The notes: generated by a model from the sequence alone, not told the origin. 48,562 bases of DNA from Vitreoscilla sp. (GCA_030150505.1 JASLFS010000047.1:1-48562), one strand, 5' to 3'. Counted from the stretch's first letter, positions 8,926 through 17,150 are shown. Program-made: numbers and translations.

Positions 8926-9585
8926 TCACTTTTGTTGTAATATTTTTTTCAATAAGCTCATATTAATGCTTTTATTAATCATAAAAGCATACTGCTCAAG
9001 CTGTTCCATCAAGAAAATCAACTGATCAATATCACGGCTATAATGAGATAATAGATAACCAAAAAGCTCATCATCCATCGGAATCTGACGGATTTTCGCA
9101 AAACTCCTCAACGCATCAATTTTTTCAGAGTCGGTTAACATTTTCACTTCATAAACCAAACAATATCCCATTCTTGTTCGTAAATCTTCTCGAATAAACA
9201 ACTGAGATGGTGGAACATCACTGCTTAATAACAAATACCCTCGCCCACCATCACGAACTTCATTAAAGATGGAAAACAAGATAATTTGCTCTTCTGCGGA
9301 TAACAAATCAACCTGATCAACTGCCAAGTACTCGAATTCCCGAGCATAATCAGTCAACTCATCATAACCAGCATGCAAATACAATGCGTTTTTACCCTGA
9401 GATATAGCCTGTCCAACCCAAGCCTGTAAAAGATGACTCTTACCAACGCTTTGGGGGCCCCAAACATAAACCAATCTCTCTTGCTGGGTTTGTAATATTT
9501 GTAACAATTCCGCATTTGATTGCCCCAAAAATTTTTCAAAATCGGGGTACTCATCATTCGCAAAATCAAACATTAACTGATTCAA
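8926..9585 (-). CDS. hda: DnaA regulatory inactivator Hda
   Basis: Hda is an AAA+ DnaA homologue that docks on the DNA-loaded beta clamp and stimulates hydrolysis of DnaA-ATP, preventing re-initiation. The 219-residue protein has Walker A GPQSVGKSHLL and a Walker B region LAVDQVDLL, and lacks the DnaA DNA-binding domain. The N terminus MNQLMFDF supplies the short clamp-binding motif (QLxFDF). This motif is kept only if translation begins at the TTG at 9585, because the next ATG (9573) would remove it. Its partners DnaA (27.3 kb) and DnaN (29 kb) are encoded in this window. Confidence 0.92.
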   Translation of the reverse strand: MNQLMFDFANDEYPDFEKFLGQSNAELLQILQTQQERLVYVWGPQSVGKSHLLQAWVGQAISQGKNALYLHAGYDELTDYAREFEYLAVDQVDLLSAEEQIILFSIFNEVRDGGRGYLLLSSDVPPSQLFIREDLRTRMGYCLVYEVKMLTDSEKIDALRSFAKIRQIPMDDELFGYLLSHYSRDIDQLIFLMEQLEQYAFMINKSINMSLLKKILQQK

Positions 9586-9709
9586 TGGTCTAATACTCTA
9601 CTTTTTGTCCAAAATTATACAAAATGGACGTTATTTTTATCAAAAAGCCGCAACATAATGCCATGATACACCGCTTTAGCTCAATCATTTTCGACTTATT
9701 TATGACACT

Positions 9710-10783
9710 TTATCTTTTAAGTCGATAAAAATCACTCGAAAAATAATATTTCAAGCCTTCTCGCATTAATACCAAACAAATAGCAGCCAAAGGCAATGCC
9801 AGCAACATACCAACAAAACCCAACAACTTCCCAAATGCCATTAACGCGAAAATGACCCACAATGGTGACAAGCCAATACGCTCACCCACCAACTGAGGCG
9901 TAATAAAGAAACCCTCAGCGAACTGTCCAACACCAAAGACAGCCCAAACAATAAACAGATGATGCCAATCACCATACTGCAAGATGGCAGCTAAAGTTGC
10001 CAAAAACAAACCAGTAAAAGCACCTAAGTAAGGTATAAACACCAACAAACCAGCAATCATACCAATTGCGAAGCCAGAATCTAAACCAGTTAATGCCAAA
10101 CCAGAGCCATAAAATAACCCCATGATTAACATAACCAACACCTGCCCACGCAAAAACTCACCTAGCACACTATCTAACTGAAAGAAAACCTCACCAATCC
10201 CCTGACTATAACGATGAGGAATAATCTTCTGTAAGCTATCTCCCCAGCGCTTCCAATCCAATAAAAAGTAATACAATAAGAAAGGCATAAACACTAAGTT
10301 CGTAATCAATACAACAACACTACCACTTTGCTGAGCAACAACCGGCATCAGTTTACTCAAAGCCACTTTAACTTGAGCGCTATTATCCTCTACCATCTGT
10401 GCAATTTGCTCTGCATTAAAACTCAAATCAGTTCCTGCAACTTTATTAATCCAAGGCAAAATGGTTCCTTGAATGTAATGAATAATTTGTGGCATCTTCA
10501 CCATAATATTAGACATTTGTGAAATTAAGACAGGAACAACAATAAGCAACAATACCACAACCAACAAAATTGCAAATAGCATGACCAGCATAGCAGCAAA
10601 AGAGCGGCCAATATTTAATTTAACTAATCTATCTACAAGAGGATGCAAAATATAAGCCAATACTGCAGATGCAACAAATGGCGTCAATACACTCCCTAAG
10701 CTCATCATCAGCCAAATAAAAGCACTTAAAATCAACAACCCAACAATTAAAGGTGTATAAGTCTGCTTTCTTCTCACGTACAT
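9710..10783 (-). CDS. AI-2E / PerM-family membrane transporter
   Basis: This 357-residue inner-membrane protein belongs to the AI-2 exporter (TqsA/PerM, UPF0118) family. It has about seven to eight helices: a double helix at the N terminus, a long amphipathic segment in the middle (residues about 95-145, QMSNIMVKMPQIIHYIQG), and the conserved C-terminal block with GLLVFIPYLGAF and a VGxxxGLSPLWVIFAL-type stretch. Family members export autoinducer-2 or other small solutes, or act as ion antiporters; the substrate here cannot be told. It diverges from purM across a 147-base spacer. Confidence 0.87.
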   Translation of the reverse strand: MYVRRKQTYTPLIVGLLILSAFIWLMMSLGSVLTPFVASAVLAYILHPLVDRLVKLNIGRSFAAMLVMLFAILLVVVLLLIVVPVLISQMSNIMVKMPQIIHYIQGTILPWINKVAGTDLSFNAEQIAQMVEDNSAQVKVALSKLMPVVAQQSGSVVVLITNLVFMPFLLYYFLLDWKRWGDSLQKIIPHRYSQGIGEVFFQLDSVLGEFLRGQVLVMLIMGLFYGSGLALTGLDSGFAIGMIAGLLVFIPYLGAFTGLFLATLAAILQYGDWHHLFIVWAVFGVGQFAEGFFITPQLVGERIGLSPLWVIFALMAFGKLLGFVGMLLALPLAAICLVLMREGLKYYFSSDFYRLKR

Positions 10784-10881
10784 TAGGCAACTTTCAGGTA
10801 AAATATGAATTTCAAAAATTTGTCAGGTACTATTCTAAAGTAAAAAAATATTTAACTTAAGAATAAGCTAGCAGATAAAGT

Positions 10882-10909
10882 ATGACAAGTAACGGGCATT
10901 AATTATATT
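10882..10909 (+). promoter_or_regulatory. Probable sigma-70 promoter of purM
   Basis: ATGACA (5 of 6 matches to -35) at 10882-10887 and TATATT (5 of 6 matches to -10) at 10904-10909 are separated by 16 bases. This predicts a leader of only about 15 bases before the purM start. I saw no convincing purine-repressor operator. Confidence 0.5.
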
Positions 10910-10930
10910 TTTCAAAAGTAAGGAATAATG

Positions 10931-11965
10931 ATGAGCGATTCACTTAGCTACCGCGATGCGGGTGTAGATATTGATGCTGGCGACCAATTGGTTGAAAACA
11001 TCAAACCTTTTGCGAAACGCACCATGCGTCCAGAAGTTTTAGGTGACCTAGGTGGCTTTGGGGCCTTAGTTGAAATTAGTAAAAAATACAAAAACCCTGT
11101 TCTCGTTTCAGGAACAGATGGCGTTGGTACTAAACTCAAACTAGCTTTTGACTGGGATAAACATGACACCGTTGGTATCGACTTAGTTGCCATGAGTGTA
11201 AATGATATTCTTGTACAAGGTGCTGAACCCCTATTTTTCTTGGATTACTTTGCCTGTGGCAAGCTTGATGTTGCTCGAGCAACAGATGTTGTAAAAGGCA
11301 TTGCTCAAGGCTGCGAAGAATCTGGTTGCGCATTAATCGGCGGAGAAACTGCAGAAATGCCTGGCATGTACCCAGAAGGCGAATATGACTTAGCTGGTTT
11401 CGCTGTTGGCGTGGTAGAAAAAGACCAAGTTATTAACGGACGTAGCATCATCCCAGGTGATATCGTTTTAGGTCTTGCATCTAATGGCGCTCATTCGAAT
11501 GGCTATTCGCTTGTTCGCAAAATCATTGAACGCGACAATCCAAACTTAGATGCACCTTTCGATGGTGATAAAACATTACGTGAGAGCATTATTGCCCCTA
11601 CTCGTCTATATGTAAAACCACTATTAGCTACTTTGAAACAATTTACAATCAAAGGCATAGCTCACATCACTGGCGGTGGCATTACTGAAAATATCCCACG
11701 TGTTCTACCTGAAAATACAGTTGCACAAATTGATGCCAATAGCTGGGAGCTACCTAAACTTTTCCAATGGCTGCAAAAAGCAGGAAATGTGGATAGCCAA
11801 GAAATGTATCGCACATTTAACTGTGGCATTGGCATGGCTGTTATTGTTAGTGCGCAAGATGCAGAAGCTGTCAAAGCCTTTTTAGAAGAACAAGGTGAAA
11901 CAGTTTATCGTTTAGGTACAGTTAGAGCCCGTCAAAATGATGAGCACCAAACACAAGTAGCTTAA
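10931..11965 (+). CDS. purM: Phosphoribosylformylglycinamidine cyclo-ligase (AIR synthetase)
   Basis: PurM closes FGAM to 5-aminoimidazole ribotide with ATP, step five of de novo purine synthesis. The protein is 344 residues. Diagnostic segments are SLSYRDAGVDIDAGD at the start, SGTDGVGTKLKLA (ATP site), the D-x-x-AM-x-VND stretch, GGETAEMPGMY, SNGAHSNGYSLVR and ITGGGITENIPR. Tandem ATGs occur at 10928 and 10931. The second is better spaced from AGGA at 10921-10924 and matches family starts. Another purine gene, purH, is 10 kb away on the other strand. Confidence 0.97.
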   Translation: MSDSLSYRDAGVDIDAGDQLVENIKPFAKRTMRPEVLGDLGGFGALVEISKKYKNPVLVSGTDGVGTKLKLAFDWDKHDTVGIDLVAMSVNDILVQGAEPLFFLDYFACGKLDVARATDVVKGIAQGCEESGCALIGGETAEMPGMYPEGEYDLAGFAVGVVEKDQVINGRSIIPGDIVLGLASNGAHSNGYSLVRKIIERDNPNLDAPFDGDKTLRESIIAPTRLYVKPLLATLKQFTIKGIAHITGGGITENIPRVLPENTVAQIDANSWELPKLFQWLQKAGNVDSQEMYRTFNCGIGMAVIVSAQDAEAVKAFLEEQGETVYRLGTVRARQNDEHQTQVA

Positions 11966-11998
11966 TATAATTAAAGCACAGCAATAATAGAAATAAAA

Positions 11999-12025
11999 AA
12001 AGCTGTCTTTTACAAAGACAGCTTT
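11999..12025 (+). terminator. Terminator after purM
   Basis: Twelve-base arms (AAAGCTGTCTTT / AAAGACAGCTTT) flank a 3-base loop and are followed by a T-rich tract (taatttt). It lies about 34 bases after the purM stop and before the ArgO-like gene. Confidence 0.85.
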
Positions 12026-12062
12026 AATTTTATAATTTATCGACAACAAAGAGTCCAAAATA

Positions 12063-12701
12063 ATGCTAACACTGTTATTACAAGGTTTTTTAACCATGGC
12101 CGTGCTAATTGTTGCTATTGGTGCGCAAAATGTTTTTGTTCTCAAACAAGGCCTACTGAAAAATCATATTTTTTGGGTAGCCTTAACTTGCTGCGTATGT
12201 GATATTTTTTTAAGTGCAATGGGTATTTTTGGACTAGGAAAACTGATTAACAACTTACCATGGGTACAAATAGCCTTAGCCACTATAGGAAGTTTATTTT
12301 TAATATGGTATGGATATAAAGCAGCCATTAGTGCTCTCACAGGCAATAGCTGTTTACAAGTCACTAAAGAGCATCAAGATACATCATTGAAGAAAACCAT
12401 CATAGCCACACTGGCTATAACGTTATTAAATCCACATGTTTACTTAGATACAGTGGTTATTTTAGGCGGGATTACAGCGCATTTATCATTAGCAAATAGA
12501 ATACTATTTTTTATTGGTGCAATGTTTGCATCATTTTCATGGTTTTTTAGCTTAGGTTATGGAGCAAGATTACTCTTACCTTTTTTCAATCGCAAACAAA
12601 CATGGCAAATCTTGGATACAATCATAGCCATTATTATGTTCTTAATCGCATTCTCACTGCTTAAAAGTGCCTATGGTATATATACTATATTACCTACTTA
12701 A
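12063..12701 (+). CDS. argO: LysE/ArgO-family basic amino acid exporter
   Basis: This 212-residue inner-membrane exporter of the LysE superfamily has the signature IGAQNVFVLKQGLLKNH in the first helix region. It continues with VCDIFLSAMGIFGLGKL, a central NPHVYLDTVVILG (family motif NPHxYLDT) and about six helices in total. ArgO exports arginine and LysE exports lysine/arginine; the motif pattern fits either, so the symbol is provisional. Upstream there is only a weak purine ribosome site (aaagag). In E. coli, argO is controlled by a LysR-type regulator, but no LysR gene adjoins it here. Confidence 0.88.
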   Translation: MLTLLLQGFLTMAVLIVAIGAQNVFVLKQGLLKNHIFWVALTCCVCDIFLSAMGIFGLGKLINNLPWVQIALATIGSLFLIWYGYKAAISALTGNSCLQVTKEHQDTSLKKTIIATLAITLLNPHVYLDTVVILGGITAHLSLANRILFFIGAMFASFSWFFSLGYGARLLLPFFNRKQTWQILDTIIAIIMFLIAFSLLKSAYGIYTILPT

Positions 12702-12702
12702 A

Positions 12703-12747
12703 TATCGGTCGAGTGCACTAATCCAGCCCATTTAGCGCACTCAGATA
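12703..12747. terminator. Structured dyad between convergent genes
   Basis: GAGTGC-a-CTAA (12711-12721) pairs with TTAG-c-GCACTC (12732-12742) around a 10-base loop, with one A-C mismatch. ATATC/GATAT arms further out can extend the stem. It sits between the convergent ArgO-like and roadblock genes. No T tract adjoins it, so termination is inferred from position only. Confidence 0.5.
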
Positions 12748-12756
12748 TATCTCATA

Positions 12757-13119
12757 CTACAAGATATCAACGATACTTTTAGCTGCTCTCTTAGCATCTA
12801 GGAAAATAAGACCTAGTTTAGCGCCTTCACGAGCAATCAAAGTCAATACAGCATCTTCACCTGCATAACTCATTAAAATATAGCCTTCAGAACCTTTAAC
12901 CATTACTTGATCCAAAGTACCGCGACTTAATTCAGCAGCTGTTCTCTCACCCAAAGCTAACATAGCAGCAGCCATCGCACCAACACGATCTTCATCTACT
13001 TCTTGTGGCAACATTGCGGCCATCGTTAAACCATCCGCAGAAATAATCGCAGATGCCTCAATATCAGCAGATGAACCCATTAAGTCACTCAAAATTGACT
13101 TGAGCATTTGTTCACGCAT
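12757..13119 (-). CDS. Roadblock/LC7-domain protein (MglB-like)
   Basis: This 120-residue cytoplasmic protein is made of a single roadblock/LC7 domain. It has an N-terminal helix, then the DIEASAIISADGLTMAAMLP hairpin, a central helix rich in small residues (VGAMAAAMLALGERTAAEL), and a second sheet (QVMVKGSEGYILMSYAGEDAVLTLI). Roadblock proteins dimerise and act as GAPs or scaffolds for Ras-like GTPases such as MglA. It is the last gene of a minus-strand operon that also encodes a small GTPase, which is the expected partner. GGAG precedes the ATG at 13119. Family call firm; GTPase partnership inferred from context. Confidence 0.9.
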   Translation of the reverse strand: MREQMLKSILSDLMGSSADIEASAIISADGLTMAAMLPQEVDEDRVGAMAAAMLALGERTAAELSRGTLDQVMVKGSEGYILMSYAGEDAVLTLIAREGAKLGLIFLDAKRAAKSIVDIL

Positions 13120-13158
13120 GTAAAATCTCCATTACCTCTAAATTATAAATATCCAAAA

Positions 13159-13800
13159 TTATGCACCATAGCGACGGTATAAAATTTCAATAAATTCAAC
13201 AAATGCCTCGTTTTGCAATTGAGGTTTACCGCCAATGACTAAAACAAATTTATACTCACCAAAATACAATGGGTAAAAAGCCAAATGACTTTGTCCAGCA
13301 GGATCACAAATCGACCATGCATTTTGATGAATATTTAAGTTGTTACTAATTAATAAAGCGTGCTGTTCTGACAAACGAATCATCTCACCAGCCAGTGCTC
13401 CAACTTCCTCGGCAGATTCATGATGAAAACCTGCTGCAGAAATATATAAGCCTGAATCATTAGCCAACAATGCTCGCCCAGTATCCGATAACTGCTCTAA
13501 TAAAGCAGGTAATCGCTGCTCCATATTTTCTGTTGATGCCGCTTCTGGTTGTTTCATTCCATAAACGAATTCCAGTCTTTGTAAGCGATATAACAGATTT
13601 AAAGCGCTATGATTATCTTCAACTTTAGCAAGTTCTTTTAATTCTGGTAATGATATCGGATCATTATCCGTTCGCTTTAATAAGCTACAAAGCAAACTCC
13701 GGCTCGGATTGACCTCGCTACCAGAAATCGCATAATACGCTCCTGCAGCTGTTACCCGAGGATACAGAGCCTCTTGTAAAGTTAAATTGGTATCTTCCAT
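13159..13800 (-). CDS. Protein with a winged-helix-like N-terminus and roadblock-like C-terminus
   Basis: The protein is 213 residues. The N-terminal part (about 30-85; LLCSLLKRTDNDPISLPELKEL...ALNLLYRLQRLEFVYG) has the pattern of a winged helix. The C-terminal part (about 105-213; ALLANDSGLYISAAGFHHESAEEVGAL...) repeats the strand-turn-strand-helix look of roadblock domains, including the ND-S-G-LYISAAG hairpin. It would therefore be a second, divergent roadblock protein beside the simple one downstream. The start overlaps the GTPase-gene end closely (4-base gap), so the genes are co-translated. The fold reading is by eye and moderately certain; the function is unknown. Confidence 0.72.
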   Translation of the reverse strand: MEDTNLTLQEALYPRVTAAGAYYAISGSEVNPSRSLLCSLLKRTDNDPISLPELKELAKVEDNHSALNLLYRLQRLEFVYGMKQPEAASTENMEQRLPALLEQLSDTGRALLANDSGLYISAAGFHHESAEEVGALAGEMIRLSEQHALLISNNLNIHQNAWSICDPAGQSHLAFYPLYFGEYKFVLVIGGKPQLQNEAFVEFIEILYRRYGA

Positions 13801-13804
13801 GTAC

Positions 13805-14344
13805 TCATGCCTCTAAACCAGGATCAATGGAAAACAATAATGCCATGACCAAGTTCTTTACATCCGCAGGTTGACGAGCATCCACTTCAAAAACAGGGAT
13901 ATTCATATTCTTTTTCTCTAGGTGATTTTGGTAGTCATCCAAAGTCAAACCACCAGGCATATCCATCTTAGTAATGCCTAAAACAACTGGTGCTACTTCT
14001 AACAATTCACCAAATGCTTCTAAGAAAAAGTCCATATCTTGTAGGGGTGCATGACGTTGGTTATCTAACATTAAAATTAGCCCCATTCCGCCCATGCTTA
14101 AGATTTCCCACATGAAATCGAAACGCTCTTGACCAGGAGTACCGTACAAGTGAACTTTGGTAAGTTCATCTAGTCGAATAACACCATAGTCCATAGCGAC
14201 CGTTGTGTGTCCTTTACGAGCCAGTGTCATATCTGATGCGTTGGCATCAGTAGTAATAGGAGGATCATCACTAATCGCTGAAATAGCCGTAGTTTTACCG
14301 ACTCCCACTGGTCCTGTAAAAATGATTTTACTTTCTTCAATCAT
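13805..14344 (-). CDS. Small Ras-like GTPase (MglA/COG2229 type)
   Basis: This is a 179-residue GTP-binding protein of the bacterial Ras-like group. G1 (P-loop) is GPVGVGKTT at residues 11-19, G3 is GTPGQERF at 68-75, and G4 is TKMD at 125-128, the usual form in COG2229 in place of NKxD. VDARQP near 153 is in the G5 position. Switch residues include the DYG stretch at 52-54. Such GTPases pair with roadblock proteins to set cell poles or direct motility machinery, as MglA with MglB in Myxococcus. AAGG precedes the ATG. It sits between the pseudo-receiver gene and the two roadblock-type genes. Confidence 0.9.
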   Translation of the reverse strand: MIEESKIIFTGPVGVGKTTAISAISDDPPITTDANASDMTLARKGHTTVAMDYGVIRLDELTKVHLYGTPGQERFDFMWEILSMGGMGLILMLDNQRHAPLQDMDFFLEAFGELLEVAPVVLGITKMDMPGGLTLDDYQNHLEKKNMNIPVFEVDARQPADVKNLVMALLFSIDPGLEA

Positions 14345-14353
14345 GGATTTACC

Positions 14354-15469
14354 TTAATTACTTGATAATTTTCTCAATAGCCGCTTTAAAACACTGCCAT
14401 GGCGTTTTGATGCTTTTTTAGCCATAATTTGAGCAGCTGACTCTACCTCAGTATTTGTCTCAGTAGTAATGACAGTCTCTGCTTTCACGCCTGAAATAGC
14501 TTTATTTTCTTCTGGTTTTAATAAACCAATACAGTAACTCGCTGTGACAAACGTTAAGATATCATTTAGCTCAACTTGTAAAATTTTATACAATACGTTC
14601 ACACTAGCTGGCGCTTTAACCAAAAAAGCTGCCAATCTAAGTGCATTTGGAGTATGAGCTAAACGTGTAAAGTTAGGCCATCTTTTTAAATATAGTAGAG
14701 TACTTGGCATCACGTTTTTAATTAAACGCCCCTGGGTTGTCCAAATACTAAACTGCCAAATACATGCGTCAAAGTCTTCCGTCGCACGCTGCTTCCATTC
14801 TGGATTATCAGCAATGTATCTTACAGATACTTCCGGATTATCTAATTGGCAAATTTCTCTAATTTGCTGTGGTGGCATTGCAAGTAATACTTTATTGATA
14901 TCAGGAAATGTCATGACAACCGGCTTTCCTTCATACAATAATGCAGCCGCTTTATTCTCTTTACATGCTGTCATTAAATAGCCAAGCAAGCTTTGCATTG
15001 GGTCAAAAAAGTGAATAGTAACATCCTCTTTTTCTTCAAAGACCCGCTCTGCATCATCATCTTCGCCAACATCCCTAAAATAGGTATGTGTTTTATTTTT
15101 TGCTTCATCATAATCCGCTAAATCTTGTTCAGTCGGTTTATGAGTTGTTTGATGATTCAGCGCTGCTACCAATACTGGGAATAAAGTTTCTACTTTAATG
15201 GGTTTTGGTAAGTAAGCAACTTCAAAAATAGGCGCTGAAATAGAACATAATACATGAGCTGCATCTGGGTACTTTTCTAAAGCATCTTGCCACAGCTGTT
15301 CGCCATCTACATTGTCAATATCAACAATGACCAAACGGGCATCGTCGGAAGAAACAATTTCAAATTTAACGCCACTATACATTCTAAAAGCCATTTTATA
15401 AATAGCGGCTTTTTTTTCATCCATGCCAAGTAACAATACAGTAACATGTGGTAATTTAATCTGACTCAT
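14354..15469 (-). CDS. Pseudo-receiver protein with C-terminal winged-helix-like region
   Basis: This 371-residue cytoplasmic protein has no recognised name. Residues of about 8-105 have the alternating strand/helix pattern of a response-regulator receiver (VTVLLLGMDEKKAA..., LVIVDIDN, then YLPKPIKVETLF with the conserved Lys-Pro of strand five). The acidic pocket is incomplete at the N terminus (LLLGMDE). A middle part (about 150-210; FFDPMQSLLGYLMTA...GKPVVMTFP) and a C-terminal helical block (about 270-330; LRLAAFLVKAPASVNVLYKIL...) follow. It ends with a basic tail (KKASKRHGSVLKRLLRKL). Its ATGA overlaps the FimV-like gene end by 4 bases. It may couple that protein to the GTPase. Confidence 0.75.
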   Translation of the reverse strand: MSQIKLPHVTVLLLGMDEKKAAIYKMAFRMYSGVKFEIVSSDDARLVIVDIDNVDGEQLWQDALEKYPDAAHVLCSISAPIFEVAYLPKPIKVETLFPVLVAALNHQTTHKPTEQDLADYDEAKNKTHTYFRDVGEDDDAERVFEEKEDVTIHFFDPMQSLLGYLMTACKENKAAALLYEGKPVVMTFPDINKVLLAMPPQQIREICQLDNPEVSVRYIADNPEWKQRATEDFDACIWQFSIWTTQGRLIKNVMPSTLLYLKRWPNFTRLAHTPNALRLAAFLVKAPASVNVLYKILQVELNDILTFVTASYCIGLLKPEENKAISGVKAETVITTETNTEVESAAQIMAKKASKRHGSVLKRLLRKLSSN

Positions 15470-16980
15470 GAAATGACTTTCTTCATTGCACTAGCTTGGG
15501 ATAAACGACTCATAAACAACAATACTTCTTCGGGTAATTCTTTAATTTCTCGACGTAATCTTTTAGAGAAATCATCAAATCTTTCCCATGCTTCAGCGCG
15601 CTCATATAAGTTAAATAGCATCATATATAGTTGAGGCTCATCTTTTAAGTTAAAAATACCTTCTTCAAGCGTGGTCATTGCACCGTCTAACTCACCATAA
15701 GTTAACTCAGCTTCAGCTTCACTTAAAATGCGGTTTAGATCATTCTCTTCACTTGAAATATCTGTAGGTAATACCTCTACATTTTTATTCTTTTGTACTA
15801 GTTCTAAGCGGTTTTTTTGCTCAGCATTCACATCTTTTACAAATCCATAAGCTAAGCCGACATTACGCAGCCCTTGCTCTGTTTCAGATTGCAATAAATT
15901 AACAAAGCTTGGATGGCGACCCAATGTATAACCTAAACCGAGCATACGCTCTTTAACGGCTTGTCCATGGCGACCTAAAACTTGATATAAGCGCCACAAA
16001 TGGTAGGCAAAATTATTTAAGTTTCTATATTGATAATCGACTTTTAAAGCATCAATTAAAAGCGTTGCTGGTCTTTCAGTTGTATCGATAGCTAGATTAT
16101 AGTGCTCCACTAGACGAGGATAATTCACATGCCCAGTTAATAATTTTGCTGACTTAGCTGCAGGTAAAAAAGATTCAATAATAGTAATTTCATCATTGGT
16201 TAAATCTTCTAGTTTTTCTTTACCCTTAATCAACCGATAAGCTTTTCGATCAACCTGTGCACCTTCTGGCAAACTAACTTCAACCTGAGGCTCACTTATT
16301 TTAGGAGCTGCAGCTGCAATAGTAGAAGGAGCTTTTTTCTCTTTTTCTACTTGCTGCTGAATAACATTTTCTAGCGCATCATTAGTACCGATTTCATCAT
16401 TAATTTCGTCTACGTCCCAACCGATTTCCTCAGCTGCAAAAACGCGTAGACTCAAGTTATTTGACTCAACAGCCAAACCTTCGCGAATTAATGTTTCTAA
16501 ATCTTCTCTGGTAAACTGATCTTTGAAGAAAGATAATTCTTCTACAAATTTTTCAACATCCCCAACTTCAAGCCATAAAGTTAACAACTCTAATACTTGT
16601 TCTTTAGGCTGAACTGGAATCACTTTCAAATAACTAGCTAAAGCTTCTGCTGCTTTATCTAAGTATCCAAATTCCTTGTATACTTGGTATTCAGTTTGTG
16701 AATCTACTTGCTGCACAGAAACACTGACTGGCGCATTAGTGCTCCAGTCTGTTTCACTATCAAAATCACCAATCTCATCAAAGTTCTCTTCTTCGACTTC
16801 TTCGGCTTTAGCAGCTTCTGCTGGTTTCTCCGTAGGCTTTTTGCCTTTATTTACTTTAGCCTCACCAGTTTGTTTTACTGGTTTCGATTTAGCTTGCTTT
16901 GCTTTTTCTTTCTTTCGTAAAACAAGCAACACGGCGAGTAACACACCGGCTAATACAATAATAATAATTGGGTTATCCAA
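15466..16980 (-). CDS. FimV-like inner-membrane protein with cytoplasmic TPR region
   Basis: The protein is 504 residues. It starts with one membrane helix (MDNPIIIIVLAGVLLAVLLVL), then a Lys-rich and Glu-rich linker (about 25-75), and then helical repeats. These include a FimV-C-like block (YLDKAAEALASYLKVIP... LLTLWLEVGDVEKF) and a last TPR-like unit near 430-490 (LTYGELDGAMTTLEEGI). FimV/TspA proteins organise type IV pili and polar complexes. This version lacks the periplasmic LysM part of Pseudomonas FimV. The start is a TTG, because an in-frame stop lies just upstream and no other early start exists. It is the first gene of the five-gene operon. Confidence 0.78.
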   Translation of the reverse strand: MDNPIIIIVLAGVLLAVLLVLRKKEKAKQAKSKPVKQTGEAKVNKGKKPTEKPAEAAKAEEVEEENFDEIGDFDSETDWSTNAPVSVSVQQVDSQTEYQVYKEFGYLDKAAEALASYLKVIPVQPKEQVLELLTLWLEVGDVEKFVEELSFFKDQFTREDLETLIREGLAVESNNLSLRVFAAEEIGWDVDEINDEIGTNDALENVIQQQVEKEKKAPSTIAAAAPKISEPQVEVSLPEGAQVDRKAYRLIKGKEKLEDLTNDEITIIESFLPAAKSAKLLTGHVNYPRLVEHYNLAIDTTERPATLLIDALKVDYQYRNLNNFAYHLWRLYQVLGRHGQAVKERMLGLGYTLGRHPSFVNLLQSETEQGLRNVGLAYGFVKDVNAEQKNRLELVQKNKNVEVLPTDISSEENDLNRILSEAEAELTYGELDGAMTTLEEGIFNLKDEPQLYMMLFNLYERAEAWERFDDFSKRLRREIKELPEEVLLFMSRLSQASAMKKVIS

Positions 16981-17150
16981 TTTAGACCGTCCACTCTATC
17001 TTTAATTAAATTCACACTTCTAAGTTTCACTATATTTAATAGAATATATCAACTTAGAACTCTAACTTTTCTTAGAGGAAATATTATTAACTGTATAATA
17101 GCAACAGTCTTTCCCATATACCTTTATTTGAATCAAACTATCAACAGTTA

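Noticed and set aside
12063..12701. Leucine/homoserine exporter (RhtB) identity
   Set aside because: GAQNVFVLKQGL and NPHVYLDT fit the LysE/ArgO branch better than RhtB.
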